From assembly GCA_009694185.1 (NCBI GenBank), contig SHVR01000009.1:1-64000 (forward strand): a DNA stretch of 64,000 bases. Direction: 5' to 3'. Both the position numbers and the translations under genes were made by a program. Below the pieces are notes generated by a model, which worked only from the letters and a program-made list of their open reading frames with translations, did not search any database and was not told where the DNA came from. The stretch is from Alphaproteobacteria bacterium. Its GTDB lineage: Bacteria; Pseudomonadota; Alphaproteobacteria; SHVR01. Positions 9,585 to 18,269 of the stretch are shown in pieces (position 1 is the first letter of the stretch; every line of letters begins with the position of its first letter).

Positions 9585-10928
9585 ATGGTCTCGGCCGTAG
9601 AGCGGCTGGCGCAGAACATCAATCTCGGCGCCTTCGGCAAGGCGACCGACCTCAAGAAGCGCATCTGGTTCACGCTGGGCGCTCTGGTGGTCTACCGCTT
9701 CGGAACCTATGTGCCCATCCCGGGCGTCGATCCCGGTGTGCTCGCGGAGCTGTTCCGCACCCAGGGCGGCGGCCTCTTGGGCATGTTCGACATGTTTGCG
9801 GGCGGCGCCCTCGGGCGCATGTCGGTGTTCGCCATGAACATCATGCCCTACATCTCGTCCGCCATCATCATGCAGTTGATGACGGCCGTGGTGCCGCATC
9901 TCGAAGCCTTGAAGAAGGAAGGCGAATCGGGGCGCAAGAAGATCAACCAGTATACCCGCTACGGCACGGTGATGCTGGCGACCGTGCAGGCCTACGGCCT
10001 GGCCGTGGGTGTCGAGGGCATGCGCGGCCCGACCGGCGGCGCCGTCGGCGATCCGGGTTTCTTTTTCCGCTTCACCACGGTCGTCACCATCGTCGGCGGG
10101 ACCATGTTCCTGATGTGGCTCGGCGAGCAGATCACGGCCCGGGGCGTCGGCAACGGCATCTCGCTGATCATCTTTGCCGGCATCGTCGCCAACTTGCCGT
10201 CGGCCTTCGCCAGCACCTTGGAACTCGGCCGCACCGGGGCACTTGGCGCCGGCTTCATCCTGTTCCTGTTGATCATGTCGGTCGGCGTGGTGACGGCGGT
10301 GGTGTTCATGGAGCGGGCGCAGCGCCGCATCCTGGTCCAGTATCCCAAGCGCCAGCAAGGCAGCCGGATGTATGGCGGCGAAAGCTCGCACTTGCCGTTG
10401 AAGCTCAATACGTCGGGCGTCATACCGCCCATCTTCGCGAGCTCGCTGTTGCTGCTGCCGACCACCATCGCCGGCTTTGGCCAGGGACAGGGGCCCGACT
10501 GGCTGAACCAGATAGTTGCCTTGCTCGGGCTCGGGCAGCCGCTACACATGCTGCTCTATGTGAGCATGATCGTGTTCTTTTGCTTCTTTTATACCGCCAT
10601 CGTCTTTAACCCCGAGGAGACGGCGGACAATCTCCGCAAATATGGCGGCTTCATCCCGGGTATCCGGCCGGGCAAGAACACGGCGGTCTATCTCGACCAT
10701 GTGTTGACCCGCCTGACGGTCGTCGGCGCGGCATATTTGTCGGTTGTTTGTCTGATTCCGGAGATCTTAATTTACCATTATTCGGTGCCATTCTACTTTG
10801 GCGGGACCAGCCTCTTGATCGTGGTCAGTGTCACCATGGATACCGTGGCCCAAATCCAGTCCCACCTGCTGGCGCACCAGTATGAGGGGTTGATTCGCAA
10901 GTCCAAGCTGCGCGGGCGGCGTGGATGA
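9585..10928 (+). CDS. secY: Preprotein translocase subunit SecY
   Basis: 447 residues with ten predicted transmembrane helices. SVFAMNIMPYISSAIIMQL is the plug and TM2 region, GGESSHLPLKLNTSGVIPPIF is the TM7 region, and the cytoplasmic C-terminus GLIRKSKLRGRRG binds SecA and the ribosome. SecY forms the inner-membrane channel with SecE and SecG (not in this window). It is in its usual place after rplO and overlaps adk by 4 bases. Confidence 0.98.
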   Translation: MVSAVERLAQNINLGAFGKATDLKKRIWFTLGALVVYRFGTYVPIPGVDPGVLAELFRTQGGGLLGMFDMFAGGALGRMSVFAMNIMPYISSAIIMQLMTAVVPHLEALKKEGESGRKKINQYTRYGTVMLATVQAYGLAVGVEGMRGPTGGAVGDPGFFFRFTTVVTIVGGTMFLMWLGEQITARGVGNGISLIIFAGIVANLPSAFASTLELGRTGALGAGFILFLLIMSVGVVTAVVFMERAQRRILVQYPKRQQGSRMYGGESSHLPLKLNTSGVIPPIFASSLLLLPTTIAGFGQGQGPDWLNQIVALLGLGQPLHMLLYVSMIVFFCFFYTAIVFNPEETADNLRKYGGFIPGIRPGKNTAVYLDHVLTRLTVVGAAYLSVVCLIPEILIYHYSVPFYFGGTSLLIVVSVTMDTVAQIQSHLLAHQYEGLIRKSKLRGRRG

Positions 10929-11584
10929 AACTGATCCTGCTTGGGCCTCCGGGGGCGGGTAAGGGCACCCAGGCGAAACGCCTGGAGGACCGATTTGGCC
11001 TGATGCAGCTCTCGACCGGCGACATGCTGCGGGCGGCGGTGGCATCGGGCAGCGGCCTCGGCCAACAAGCCAAGCAGGTGATGGATTCGGGCCGCTTGAT
11101 GCCCGACAGCGTCATGATCGACATCATCAAGGAGCGGGTCGGCGAGCCGGATTGCGCCAAGGGGTTCATCCTGGACGGCTTTCCCCGCACCCAACGGCAG
11201 GCCGAGGTGCTGGACAAGCTGCTGACCAGCCTGGGGGCCAAGCTCGACCATGTGATCGAGCTGAAAGTCGACGAGGAGGCGTTGGTCGACCGGATCACCG
11301 GCCGGTTCACTTGCGCGGCCTGCGGCGAGGGCTATCACGACCGCCACAAGCAGCCGAAGGCGGCCGGGCGTTGCGATGTATGCGGCGGTAGCCAATTCAC
11401 CCGCCGTTCCGACGATAAGGCCGAGACGGTCCGCGAAAGGCTGATGGCCTACCGCGCCCAGACCAAGCCGATCCTGCCCTATTATCGCCGGAAGGGCATT
11501 CTGCGCGACGTGGACGGGATGGCGGACATGGACCATGTAACGCAAGCGATCGAAAGCATCGTCGAGCCATCTCGAAGTATTTGA
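10925..11584 (+). CDS. adk: Adenylate kinase with zinc-type LID
   Basis: 219 residues. The P-loop GPPGAGKGT is at 7-15, the AMP-binding GFPRTQRQAE at about 84-93, and the LID carries CAAC and CDVCGG, four cysteines that form a structural zinc site, as in many Gram-positive and some alphaproteobacterial enzymes but not in E. coli. It interconverts ATP + AMP and 2 ADP. The start overlaps the secY stop (ATGA); the stop codon overlaps the -35 box of the next promoter. Confidence 0.97.
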   Translation: MKLILLGPPGAGKGTQAKRLEDRFGLMQLSTGDMLRAAVASGSGLGQQAKQVMDSGRLMPDSVMIDIIKERVGEPDCAKGFILDGFPRTQRQAEVLDKLLTSLGAKLDHVIELKVDEEALVDRITGRFTCAACGEGYHDRHKQPKAAGRCDVCGGSQFTRRSDDKAETVRERLMAYRAQTKPILPYYRRKGILRDVDGMADMDHVTQAIESIVEPSRSI

Positions 11585-11608
11585 CTTCGGGCGGTGGGTT
11601 TCTATAAT
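11581..11608 (+). promoter_or_regulatory. Sigma-70-type promoter for rpsM-rpsK-rpoA-rplQ
   Basis: TTGACT (11581-11586) and TATAAT (11603-11608) are separated by 16 bases, a near-consensus housekeeping promoter. The -35 box overlaps the adk stop codon. Expected transcription start is near 11615, giving a leader of about 60 bases before rpsM. Confidence 0.75.
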
Positions 11609-11613
11609 TCGAG

Positions 11614-11637
11614 CCCCTGTTTCCGGCGGAAGCGGGG
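11614..11637 (+). promoter_or_regulatory. 5' leader hairpin of the alpha operon
   Basis: CCCC-T-GTTTCC pairs with GGAAGC-GGGG around a GGC loop, with one bulged T and one G-U pair. It begins within a base or two of the expected transcript start, so the mRNA would carry a hairpin at its 5' end. No T-run follows, so it is not an intrinsic terminator. Role (mRNA stability or ribosomal-protein autoregulation) is inference. Confidence 0.5.
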
Positions 11638-11674
11638 TCCCACACTTTTCCACTGACCAGCGCGGAGACCGAAC

Positions 11675-12052
11675 GTGGCGCGTATCGCCGGGGTCAATAT
11701 CCCCACCCAGAAGCGCGTCGAAGTCGCGCTCACCTATATTCACGGTATCGGCCGCGGCAAGGCGCGAGAGCTCTGCTCGATGACGCAGGTCCCCGTCGAC
11801 CGCCGGGTCAATGACCTGACGGAAGAGGAGGTCATCCGCATCCGCGAAGCGATCGACCGGGAATATGATGTCGAAGGCGATTTGCGGCGCGACGTTGCGA
11901 TGAATATCAAGCGGTTGATGGATCTCGGCTGCTATCGCGGCCTGCGCCATCGGCGCGGCTTGCCGGTGCGCGGACAGCGGACCCACACCAATGCGCGCAC
12001 GCGCAAAGGCAAGGCACGGCCCATCGCGGGCAAGAAAAAAGTGACGAAGTAG
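11675..12052 (+). CDS. rpsM: 30S ribosomal protein S13
   Basis: 125 residues from a GTG start at 11675 with CGCGGAGA upstream. [22 protein letters not shown] split by the helix-hairpin-helix, and the C-terminal [23 protein letters not shown], are diagnostic. S13 contacts the P-site tRNA and L5 across the subunit interface. It heads the alpha block here; rpmJ, which precedes it in E. coli, is not present, as is normal in alphaproteobacteria. Confidence 0.97.
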   Translation: MARIAGVNIPTQKRVEVALTYIHGIGRGKARELCSMTQVPVDRRVNDLTEEEVIRIREAIDREYDVEGDLRRDVAMNIKRLMDLGCYRGLRHRRGLPVRGQRTHTNARTRKGKARPIAGKKKVTK

Positions 12053-12063
12053 CAAGGCGATTC

Positions 12064-12459
12064 ATGGCAAAAGCTGCCGCTCCAGCGCGGGTTCGGCGCC
12101 GCGAACGTAAGAACATCACGTCGGGCGTCGCCCATGTGAATGCGAGTTTCAACAATACGGTCATTACCGTGACCGACGTCCAAGGCAACACCATTGCCTG
12201 GTCGTCGTCGGGCAGCATGGGCTTTAAGGGCTCGCGCAAATCGACGCCGTTCGCGGCCCAGATGGCGGGCGAGGACGCGGCCCGCAAGGCGCAGGAACAT
12301 GGCATGCGGACCATCGAGGTCGAGGTTCGGGGGCCTGGTTCCGGGCGGGAATCGGCTTTGCGCGCCCTGCAGTCGGCGGGTTTTTCCATCACGTCGATCC
12401 GTGACGTGACGCCGATACCGCACAATGGTTGCCGCCCGCCGAAACGGCGGCGCGTCTGA
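12064..12459 (+). CDS. rpsK: 30S ribosomal protein S11
   Basis: 131 residues. [36 protein letters not shown] and the C-terminal [18 protein letters not shown] are signature stretches. S11 sits on the 30S platform near the Shine-Dalgarno helix. It lies 11 bases after rpsM. The following 98-base gap to rpoA contains two GC hairpins (about 12489-12505 and 12526-12540) but no rpsD, which is placed elsewhere in this lineage. Confidence 0.97.
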   Translation: MAKAAAPARVRRRERKNITSGVAHVNASFNNTVITVTDVQGNTIAWSSSGSMGFKGSRKSTPFAAQMAGEDAARKAQEHGMRTIEVEVRGPGSGRESALRALQSAGFSITSIRDVTPIPHNGCRPPKRRRV

Positions 12460-12557
12460 CAAAGGGCATTGCCTTGTCGGGATGACGAGCCGCCCCGGAG
12501 CGGCCTCGCCGGCACGAACGGATACGGCCGCAAGCGGCCAGACCAAGAGGAATATCG

Positions 12558-13574
12558 GTGATTAAAAGCAATTGGCAGGACTTGATCAAGCCGAGCTCGC
12601 TCGGCATCGAGCCGGGCGACGACCAGAGCCGTCTTGCGACCATTGTCGCGGAACCGCTTGAGCGGGGCTTCGGACTGACGCTCGGCAACGCGCTCCGGCG
12701 CGTGCTGCTGTCGGCTTTGCATGGCGCGGCGGTGACGTCGGTGAAGATCGACGGGGTGTTACACGAATTCTCTTCCATTCCGGGCGTCCTCGAGGACGTG
12801 ACGGACATCGTGCTCAACATCAAGTCCATGGGCTTGCGCATGCATGCCGAGGGGCAGAAGCGTATCTATCTGGAAGCCAAGGGCCCAGGCGTTGCGACCG
12901 CCGGCATGATCGAGGCCAGCGCCGACATTGAGATCATGGATCCAGACTTGGTCATCTGCACGCTCGACGAAGGTGCCTCGGTGCGCATGGAAATGACGGT
13001 CGAGACCGGCAAGGGCTATGTGCCCGCCGTCCTCAATCGGCCCGAGGACGCGACCATCGGCCTGATCCCGATCGATGCGATCTACAGCCCGGTCCGGCGG
13101 GTGACATACCGGGTGGACAACACCCGCGTCGGCCAGGCGACCGACTATGACAAGCTGTCGCTGGTCGTCGAGACCAATGGCGCCCTCAAGCCGGACGATG
13201 CCGTGGCCTACGCGGCTCGCATCTTGCAGGAACAGCTCCAGCTCTTCATCAACTTCGAGGAGCCGAAGATCGCGGTCGAATCCGAGCTGCCGACCGAACT
13301 CCCCTTCAACAAGAACTTGCTACGTCGGGTGGAAGAGCTTGAATTGTCGGTACGTTCCGCCAATTGCCTGAAGAACGACAATATCGTCTATATCGGCGAT
13401 CTGGTGCAGAAGAGCGAAGGCGAGATGTTGCGCACGCCGAACTTCGGGCGCAAATCCCTGAACGAGATCAAGCAAGTGCTTGAACATATGGGGCTACATC
13501 TCGACATGGAGATTCCGAACTGGCCGCCCGAAAATATCGAGGAACTGGCCAAGAAGCTCGAAGAGCCCTATTAG
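12558..13574 (+). CDS. rpoA: RNA polymerase alpha subunit
   Basis: 338 residues from GTG 12558. The N-terminal dimerisation domain shows [23 protein letters not shown] broken by the assembly motif, and the C-terminal domain (about 255-330) carries [15 protein letters not shown], including the Arg that binds UP elements, and [12 protein letters not shown]. It assembles the core polymerase and contacts activators. It follows rpsK by 98 bases and precedes rplQ by 42 bases. Confidence 0.98.
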   Translation: MIKSNWQDLIKPSSLGIEPGDDQSRLATIVAEPLERGFGLTLGNALRRVLLSALHGAAVTSVKIDGVLHEFSSIPGVLEDVTDIVLNIKSMGLRMHAEGQKRIYLEAKGPGVATAGMIEASADIEIMDPDLVICTLDEGASVRMEMTVETGKGYVPAVLNRPEDATIGLIPIDAIYSPVRRVTYRVDNTRVGQATDYDKLSLVVETNGALKPDDAVAYAARILQEQLQLFINFEEPKIAVESELPTELPFNKNLLRRVEELELSVRSANCLKNDNIVYIGDLVQKSEGEMLRTPNFGRKSLNEIKQVLEHMGLHLDMEIPNWPPENIEELAKKLEEPY

Positions 13575-13616
13575 CTTTAATTCCCGGGCCGAAGCGACAG
13601 ATAAGGAAAGAGTGCC

Positions 13617-14039
13617 ATGCGTCACCGCGTCAGTGGCCGCAAACTCAATCGGACCAGCAGCCACCGCAAGGCGATGTTCGCCAACATGGCGACGGCGCTC
13701 CTCAAGCATGAGCAAATTAAGACGACCCTGCCCAAGGCCAAGGAGCTGCGCGGCATCGTCGACGGGCTGATCACGCTGGGCAAGCGCGGCAATCTGCACG
13801 CCCGTCGTCAGGCCCTCACCGTGGTGCGCGACGAGACCATCGTGGGCAAGCTGTTCGGCCTGCTCGCCGAGCGTTACCGAACCCGCCAGGGCGGCTACAC
13901 CAGGGTTCTCAAGGCGGGCTTCCGGTATGGCGACGCCGCACCCCTCGCGGTGATCGAGCTGGTCGAGCGCGATCCGGCCGCCAAGGGCCTGGACTCCGGT
14001 CCGAAGCCGGACGCCAAAGACGCGGCGGAGGCCGCCTGA
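13617..14039 (+). CDS. rplQ: 50S ribosomal protein L17
   Basis: 140 residues: [44 protein letters not shown] and [25 protein letters not shown] are L17 hallmarks. AAGGAAAG lies 8 bases before the ATG. It is the last gene of the ribosomal cluster. No intrinsic terminator is visible in the 52 bases before rarA. Confidence 0.98.
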   Translation: MRHRVSGRKLNRTSSHRKAMFANMATALLKHEQIKTTLPKAKELRGIVDGLITLGKRGNLHARRQALTVVRDETIVGKLFGLLAERYRTRQGGYTRVLKAGFRYGDAAPLAVIELVERDPAAKGLDSGPKPDAKDAAEAA

Positions 14040-14091
14040 AGCACCTCGTTCCGGGCTGCCTTCGCGCGTCCAATTTTACTGGGATGGGTTG

Positions 14092-15423
14092 ATGCGTACG
14101 CCAACCCTCTTCGAGGCGGGGCGTTTGCGGGAAAAGGCACCGCGCCCGCTCGCGGACCGGCTGCGTCCGGCCGAACTCGCCGATGTGGTGGGGCAGGGCC
14201 ATTTGCTCGGGCCCGCCGCGCCGATCGCCCGCATGGTGGCCGACCGGCGGCTCGCCTCGATGGTCTTCTGGGGGCCGCCCGGCTCCGGCAAGACCACCAT
14301 CGCGCGCCTGCTGGCGGATGCCACGGACTTGCATTTCGAGCCCTTGTCGGCGGTGTTCTCGGGTGTCGCCGATCTCCGCCGGCTGTTCGAGGCGGCGCGG
14401 CTGAGGCGCGACACCGGCCAGGGCACGCTGTTGTTCGTCGATGAAATTCACCGCTTCAACCGTGCCCAGCAGGACGGTTTCCTCCCCTATGTCGAGGATG
14501 GCACGGTGACGCTGGTGGGGGCCACCACCGAGAACCCGTCTTTCGAGCTGAACGCGGCCTTGCTGTCGCGTTGCCAAGTGTTCGTGCTCAACCGGCTCGA
14601 CGAGGCGGCGCTCGAGACATTGCTCGGCCGCGCCGAGGCGGAGATCGGCCGTCCGGTGCCCCTAGACGGGAATGCGCGCGCTGCCCTCAAGGCGCTCGCC
14701 GACGGTGACGGCCGCTATCTCCTCAACATGGTGGAGGAGATCGGCCATCTGCCGGGCGAGCCCGCGCTCGACGTGGCGGGCCTGACCCGGGCGGTGCAGC
14801 GCCGCGCTCCCGTCTACGACAAGGGCCAGGAAGGCCATTACAATCTCATCAGCGCGCTGCACAAATCGTTGCGCGGCTCGGATGCAAACGCCGCGCTCTA
14901 TTGGCTGGCACGCATGCTGGATGGTGGTGAGGACCCGCATTATATCGCCCGCCGCCTGCTGCGCTTCGCGGTCGAGGATGTGGGGCTCGCCGATCCGACG
15001 GCACTCACCCAGGCGATTGCCGCCTGGCAGGCCTATGAGCGCCTGGGTTCGCCCGAGGGCGAACTGGCACTCGCCCAACTCGTCATCTTTCTGGCGACGG
15101 CGCCCAAATCGAATGCCGCCTATGTGGCGCTCGGCGCTGCCATGCGCCGAGCGCGCGCGACCGGGTCCTTGATGCCGCCCAAGCACATTCTCAACGCGCC
15201 GACCCGCCTGATGCGCGACCTGGGCTATGGCGCGGGCTATGAGTATGACCATCACGCCGAGGAGGCCTTCTCCGGCCAGAACTATTTTCCCGACGGCATG
15301 GCGCCGGAGGCCTTCTACCAGCCGGTCGCGCGCGGCTTCGAGCGCGACTTGCAAAAGCGCATGGAATATTGGGCGAAGCTCCGGGCGCGGCGCGCCGGCG
15401 AACCGCCGTCGGACGAGTCATGA
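14092..15423 (+). CDS. rarA: Replication-associated recombination protein A (AAA+ ATPase)
   Basis: 443 residues from ATG 14092 (a TTG codon just before it is ignored). Walker A GPPGSGKTT at 61-69, Walker B LLFVDEIH at 113-120, and GATTENPSFELNAALLSRCQVF as sensor and arginine-finger region. RarA/MgsA acts on stalled replication forks with SSB and RecA. The last 4 bases overlap the next gene, so it is co-translated with the pseudouridine synthase. In many alphaproteobacteria a DegP-like protease gene lies before rarA; it is absent here. Confidence 0.93.
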   Translation: MRTPTLFEAGRLREKAPRPLADRLRPAELADVVGQGHLLGPAAPIARMVADRRLASMVFWGPPGSGKTTIARLLADATDLHFEPLSAVFSGVADLRRLFEAARLRRDTGQGTLLFVDEIHRFNRAQQDGFLPYVEDGTVTLVGATTENPSFELNAALLSRCQVFVLNRLDEAALETLLGRAEAEIGRPVPLDGNARAALKALADGDGRYLLNMVEEIGHLPGEPALDVAGLTRAVQRRAPVYDKGQEGHYNLISALHKSLRGSDANAALYWLARMLDGGEDPHYIARRLLRFAVEDVGLADPTALTQAIAAWQAYERLGSPEGELALAQLVIFLATAPKSNAAYVALGAAMRRARATGSLMPPKHILNAPTRLMRDLGYGAGYEYDHHAEEAFSGQNYFPDGMAPEAFYQPVARGFERDLQKRMEYWAKLRARRAGEPPSDES

Positions 15424-16403
15424 GCGGCGTCGAAACGCGGGTGGTGGGATCCGAGGAGGGGGAACTCCGCCTCGACCGCTGGTTCCGGCGGCACTTTCCC
15501 GGTCTCTCCCATGTCGGCTTGCAGAAGCTCTTGCGCGGCGGCCAGGTGCGGGTCGACGGCAAGCGGGCGAAGAGCGGCGACCGCCTGGCGCCGGGCCAGG
15601 AAGTGCGGGTGCCGCCCATGGACTCCCAGCCGGCGCGGCCCGAAAAACGTCGGGCGCAAGCGAGCGAAGCCGACCTCCGGGCCTTGCGCGCCGCCATTCT
15701 CTATCGCGACGGCGAACTCATCGCCATCAACAAGCCGCCCGGACTCGCGGTGCAAGGCGGCACGGGTACGGAATTTCATCTCGACCTGATGCTGGATGCG
15801 ATCGCCGCCGAGATGGGCGAGCGGCCGCGCCTGGTGCATCGCCTCGACCGGGACACCAGCGGTGTCCTCTTGCTGGCGGCGACCGTGGCCGCCGCCGCCA
15901 GGCTCGGCAAGGTCTTGCGCGACCGGCGGGCGCGCAAGCTCTACTGGGCCTTGATTGTCGGCGTGCCGCCCATTCGCCAGGGGCGGATCGATTTGCCGCT
16001 TGGCAAAGGCGGTGACGCGGGCCGCGAGCGCATGCGCGTCGATCCCGAGGCGGGCAAATCGGCGGTGACGTTCTACCGGGTGTTGGAGACCGCGGGCTCC
16101 CGGCTTGCCTGGGTGGCGCTCTGGCCGCGGACCGGCCGCACCCACCAGCTCCGCGCCCACATGGCGGCAATCGGCACGCCGATCCTGGGTGACGGCAAAT
16201 ATGGCGGCAAGGATGCCGTCCTGCCTGGTTTGGCAACTGGGCGCGGCCTGCATCTGCATGCCCGCGCTATCACCTTGCCGCGGCCCTCGGGTGGTGGGAC
16301 GATCCACGTCGCGGCGCCGCTGCCGCCCGAAATGGCCGAGACGTTTCGCCTCTTTGGCTTCGATGCGGCGCGTGACGACGACCCATTCCCGGACCTGGAA
16401 TAA
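15420..16403 (+). CDS. RluC/RluD-family pseudouridine synthase
   Basis: 327 residues from the ATG overlapping the rarA stop. An S4 RNA-binding domain spans about residues 16-62 (LRLDRWFRRHFPG, LQKLLRGGQVRVDGKRAKSGD). The catalytic motif RLVHRLDRDTSGVLLLA lies at 137-153 with nucleophile Asp143; RTGRTHQLRAHMAAIG is the second family motif. It converts specific uridines of 23S rRNA to pseudouridine; position in alphaproteobacteria suggests RluC-like (955/2504/2580) but the target is inferred. Stop and next ATG share one base. Confidence 0.88.
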   Translation: MSGVETRVVGSEEGELRLDRWFRRHFPGLSHVGLQKLLRGGQVRVDGKRAKSGDRLAPGQEVRVPPMDSQPARPEKRRAQASEADLRALRAAILYRDGELIAINKPPGLAVQGGTGTEFHLDLMLDAIAAEMGERPRLVHRLDRDTSGVLLLAATVAAAARLGKVLRDRRARKLYWALIVGVPPIRQGRIDLPLGKGGDAGRERMRVDPEAGKSAVTFYRVLETAGSRLAWVALWPRTGRTHQLRAHMAAIGTPILGDGKYGGKDAVLPGLATGRGLHLHARAITLPRPSGGGTIHVAAPLPPEMAETFRLFGFDAARDDDPFPDLE

Positions 16404-17092
16404 TGGCGCCGCCGCCGCGTCTCGCCATGTTCGATTGCGACGGCACGCTGGTCGATAGCCAGCAGGCGATCGTCGCCGCCATGGTCGCGGCCTGCGCGGC
16501 CTTCGATCTGCCGGTGCCGTCGACGACATCCATACTCAGGGTCGTCGGCCTGCCGATCGAGGCGGGGTTGGCGGCGCTGCTGCCCGAACATGGCCCCCGG
16601 ATGCACGGCCGGGTGATCGACTTTTTCCGCGCTCGCGCCCGGGAACGCCACGGGCTTCGGGAGCAGAGCGACGAGCCGCTCTATCCGGGGGTCGTGGCTG
16701 TCTTGGAGGCGCTGGGCGAGGCGGGCGTGCTGTTGGGCATCGCCACCGGCAAGCCGCGCCGGGGCCTCCTGGCGACCCTCGATCGGCACACGCTTGGACA
16801 CCATTTCGTCACCCTCAAGACGGCGGACGACGGTCCCGGCAAGCCCAATCCGGACATTCTGCTAGCCGCCATGGCGGAAGTCGGTGTCGCGGCGGAGAAC
16901 ACCGTCATGATCGGCGACACCAGCTTCGACATGGCCATGGCCCGGAGCGCCGGCACCCACGCGCTCGGTGTCGCCTGGGGCTATCACCCATCGGACGAGC
17001 TGGTGGCCGCCGGGGCGAGCCATGTGGTCGAGACCGGGGGCGGTCTCTTGCTGGTCGCGCGGCAATTGCTTCGAATCGGCGTTGTGGAGTAG
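16403..17092 (+). CDS. HAD-family hydrolase, phosphoglycolate phosphatase-like
   Basis: 229 residues. Motif I FDCDGTLVDS (nucleophile Asp11, acid-base Asp13), motif II/III region GIATGKPRRGL and GKPNPDIL, motif IV MIGDTSFDMAMARSAG. The helical cap follows motif I, as in subclass IA phosphatases such as Gph. It hydrolyses a small phosphate ester in the cytoplasm; the substrate cannot be read from sequence. Overlaps the pseudouridine synthase stop by one base (TAATG), and lies in the same transcription unit as the downstream ATP12 gene only if the small gene and repeat between do not stop transcription. Confidence 0.85.
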   Translation: MAPPPRLAMFDCDGTLVDSQQAIVAAMVAACAAFDLPVPSTTSILRVVGLPIEAGLAALLPEHGPRMHGRVIDFFRARARERHGLREQSDEPLYPGVVAVLEALGEAGVLLGIATGKPRRGLLATLDRHTLGHHFVTLKTADDGPGKPNPDILLAAMAEVGVAAENTVMIGDTSFDMAMARSAGTHALGVAWGYHPSDELVAAGASHVVETGGGLLLVARQLLRIGVVE

Positions 17093-17102
17093 GGCGAGCC
17101 AG

Positions 17103-17324
17103 ATGCCGATGATGTTGAGAATGAGCAGGACTTATCGAGTTAAGGTGCCCGAGCAGGTACGCCAGCGTCTCGGGCTCAGGCCCGGCGACTTCCTTCGCTA
17201 CCGCGTCGTCGGAAAGCGGGTTGCCCTGGAGCGGGTCGAAGCGGACGATCGGTTGGAGGACCCATTCACGAGCTTTGGCGAGTGGGCCGGAGAAGCCGAT
17301 AGAAAGGCTTATGCCGGCCTCTAG
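17103..17324 (+). CDS. PrlF-like AbrB/SpoVT-fold antitoxin, orphan
   Basis: 73 residues from ATG 17103 (other in-frame ATGs at 17109, 17112 and 17121). A swapped-hairpin AbrB domain is visible as YRVKVPEQVRQRLGLRPGDFLRYRVVGKRVALERV, in two halves, and the tail DPFTSFGEWAGEADRKAYAGL-like ending is typical of the PrlF/SohA antitoxins that pair with YhaV RNases. No toxin gene follows: a foldback repeat begins one base after the stop codon. It may be a solitary regulator or the remains of a toxin-antitoxin pair. Confidence 0.7.
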   Translation: MPMMLRMSRTYRVKVPEQVRQRLGLRPGDFLRYRVVGKRVALERVEADDRLEDPFTSFGEWAGEADRKAYAGL

Positions 17325-17325
17325 A

Positions 17326-17474
17326 AGGCTGCTGACAAACCCGTTTTTGTCATTACGAGGAGGCCGGCGGCCGACGTGGCAATCCATAAATCTGAAGATT
17401 TACGGCATTTGTCTGGATCGCCACGGACGCTGCGCGTCCTCGCGACGACGGTTGGGAGGGTTTTTCAGCAACCT
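17326..17474 (+). repeat. 149-base foldback repeat, copy 1 (intact)
   Basis: Imperfect terminal inverted repeats of 17 bases match at 15 positions (AGGCTGCTGACAAACCC at 17326-17342; the reverse complement at 17458-17474). Inside, the left half (GTCATTACGAGGA, then GTGGCAATCCA) mirrors the right half (TGGATCGCCAC, then TCCTCGCGACGAC), and the centre is a perfect small hairpin TAAATC-TGAA-GATTTA. A second, interrupted copy lies at 41240-41532. Both sit just 3' of a stop codon, like REP or MITE elements. Confidence 0.75.
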
Positions 17475-17518
17475 TCAAGCACCGCCCTTTTCGAGGCGGA
17501 CGCTGTCGGCCGGCGCCC

Positions 17519-18214
17519 ATGAAGCGCTTCTACAAGCGGGTCGCGGTCGAGGCGGGCGAGGGCGGCTTTGCCATCACCCTCGACAGCCGCGTGCTCATGA
17601 GCGCCGCCAAGGGGCATCTGCCGTTGCCGACCGAGGCGCTCGCCTCCGCCATTGCCGAAGAATGGTCGAGCCAAGGCGAATCCATCCGGCCGCACACCAT
17701 GCCGCTGATGCAGCTTGCCAGCACGACCGCCGATTGGTCGATGGCCAAACGTCCCGAGGCGCTCGCCGCCGTTACCCGTTATGCCATCTCGGATCTGCTC
17801 TGCTACCGGGCCGTGGCGCCCCGGGAATTGGTCGCCCGTCAGCAACAGGCCTGGGACCCGTTGCTCGATTGGCTGGCCGACCGGCACGGCGCGCGTCTCG
17901 AGGTGACCGAGGGCATCGTGCCCGTGGCGCAGCCGCCGGCGGCACTTAGGGCGCTCGCATTGGCGGTCGGGGGCCTCGACCCCTTCGCGCTCACGACGCT
18001 CCATGTCTGGACGGCCGGCAGCGGCTCGCTGGTGCTGGGGCTGGCGCTGGTCGCGGGCCATTTGTACAGTGACGAGGCCTGGGCCCTCGCCGACCTCGAC
18101 GGCACCTATCAGCGCGAGCGCTGGGGCGAGGAGCCCGAAGCCCAGCGCCGCCAGGCGAACCTCAAGGCCGATCTGGTGCTGGCGGAGCGGTTCTGGCGGA
18201 TGACCCGGCACTAG
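17519..18214 (+). CDS. ATP12-family F1-ATPase assembly chaperone
   Basis: 231 residues. The family signature is seen in [16 protein letters not shown], the [30 protein letters not shown] region split by a conserved Glu-Trp, the SDLLCYRA motif, and [15 protein letters not shown] near the C-terminus. ATP12 binds the F1 alpha subunit before assembly; alphaproteobacterial members are the likely ancestors of the mitochondrial chaperone. It starts 44 bases after the foldback repeat and lies just upstream of pccB, a gene order common in Rhodospirillales. Confidence 0.88.
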   Translation: MKRFYKRVAVEAGEGGFAITLDSRVLMSAAKGHLPLPTEALASAIAEEWSSQGESIRPHTMPLMQLASTTADWSMAKRPEALAAVTRYAISDLLCYRAVAPRELVARQQQAWDPLLDWLADRHGARLEVTEGIVPVAQPPAALRALALAVGGLDPFALTTLHVWTAGSGSLVLGLALVAGHLYSDEAWALADLDGTYQRERWGEEPEAQRRQANLKADLVLAERFWRMTRH

Positions 18215-18269
18215 CGCGCCGCCAGGGGCAATGCTATCAGCAAGGCCGGATCGCAGCAGGGAAGTGCCG

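Noticed and set aside
12460-12557. Missing rpsD between rpsK and rpoA as a deletion
   Set aside because: Absence of rpsD and rpmJ from this cluster is normal in alphaproteobacteria.
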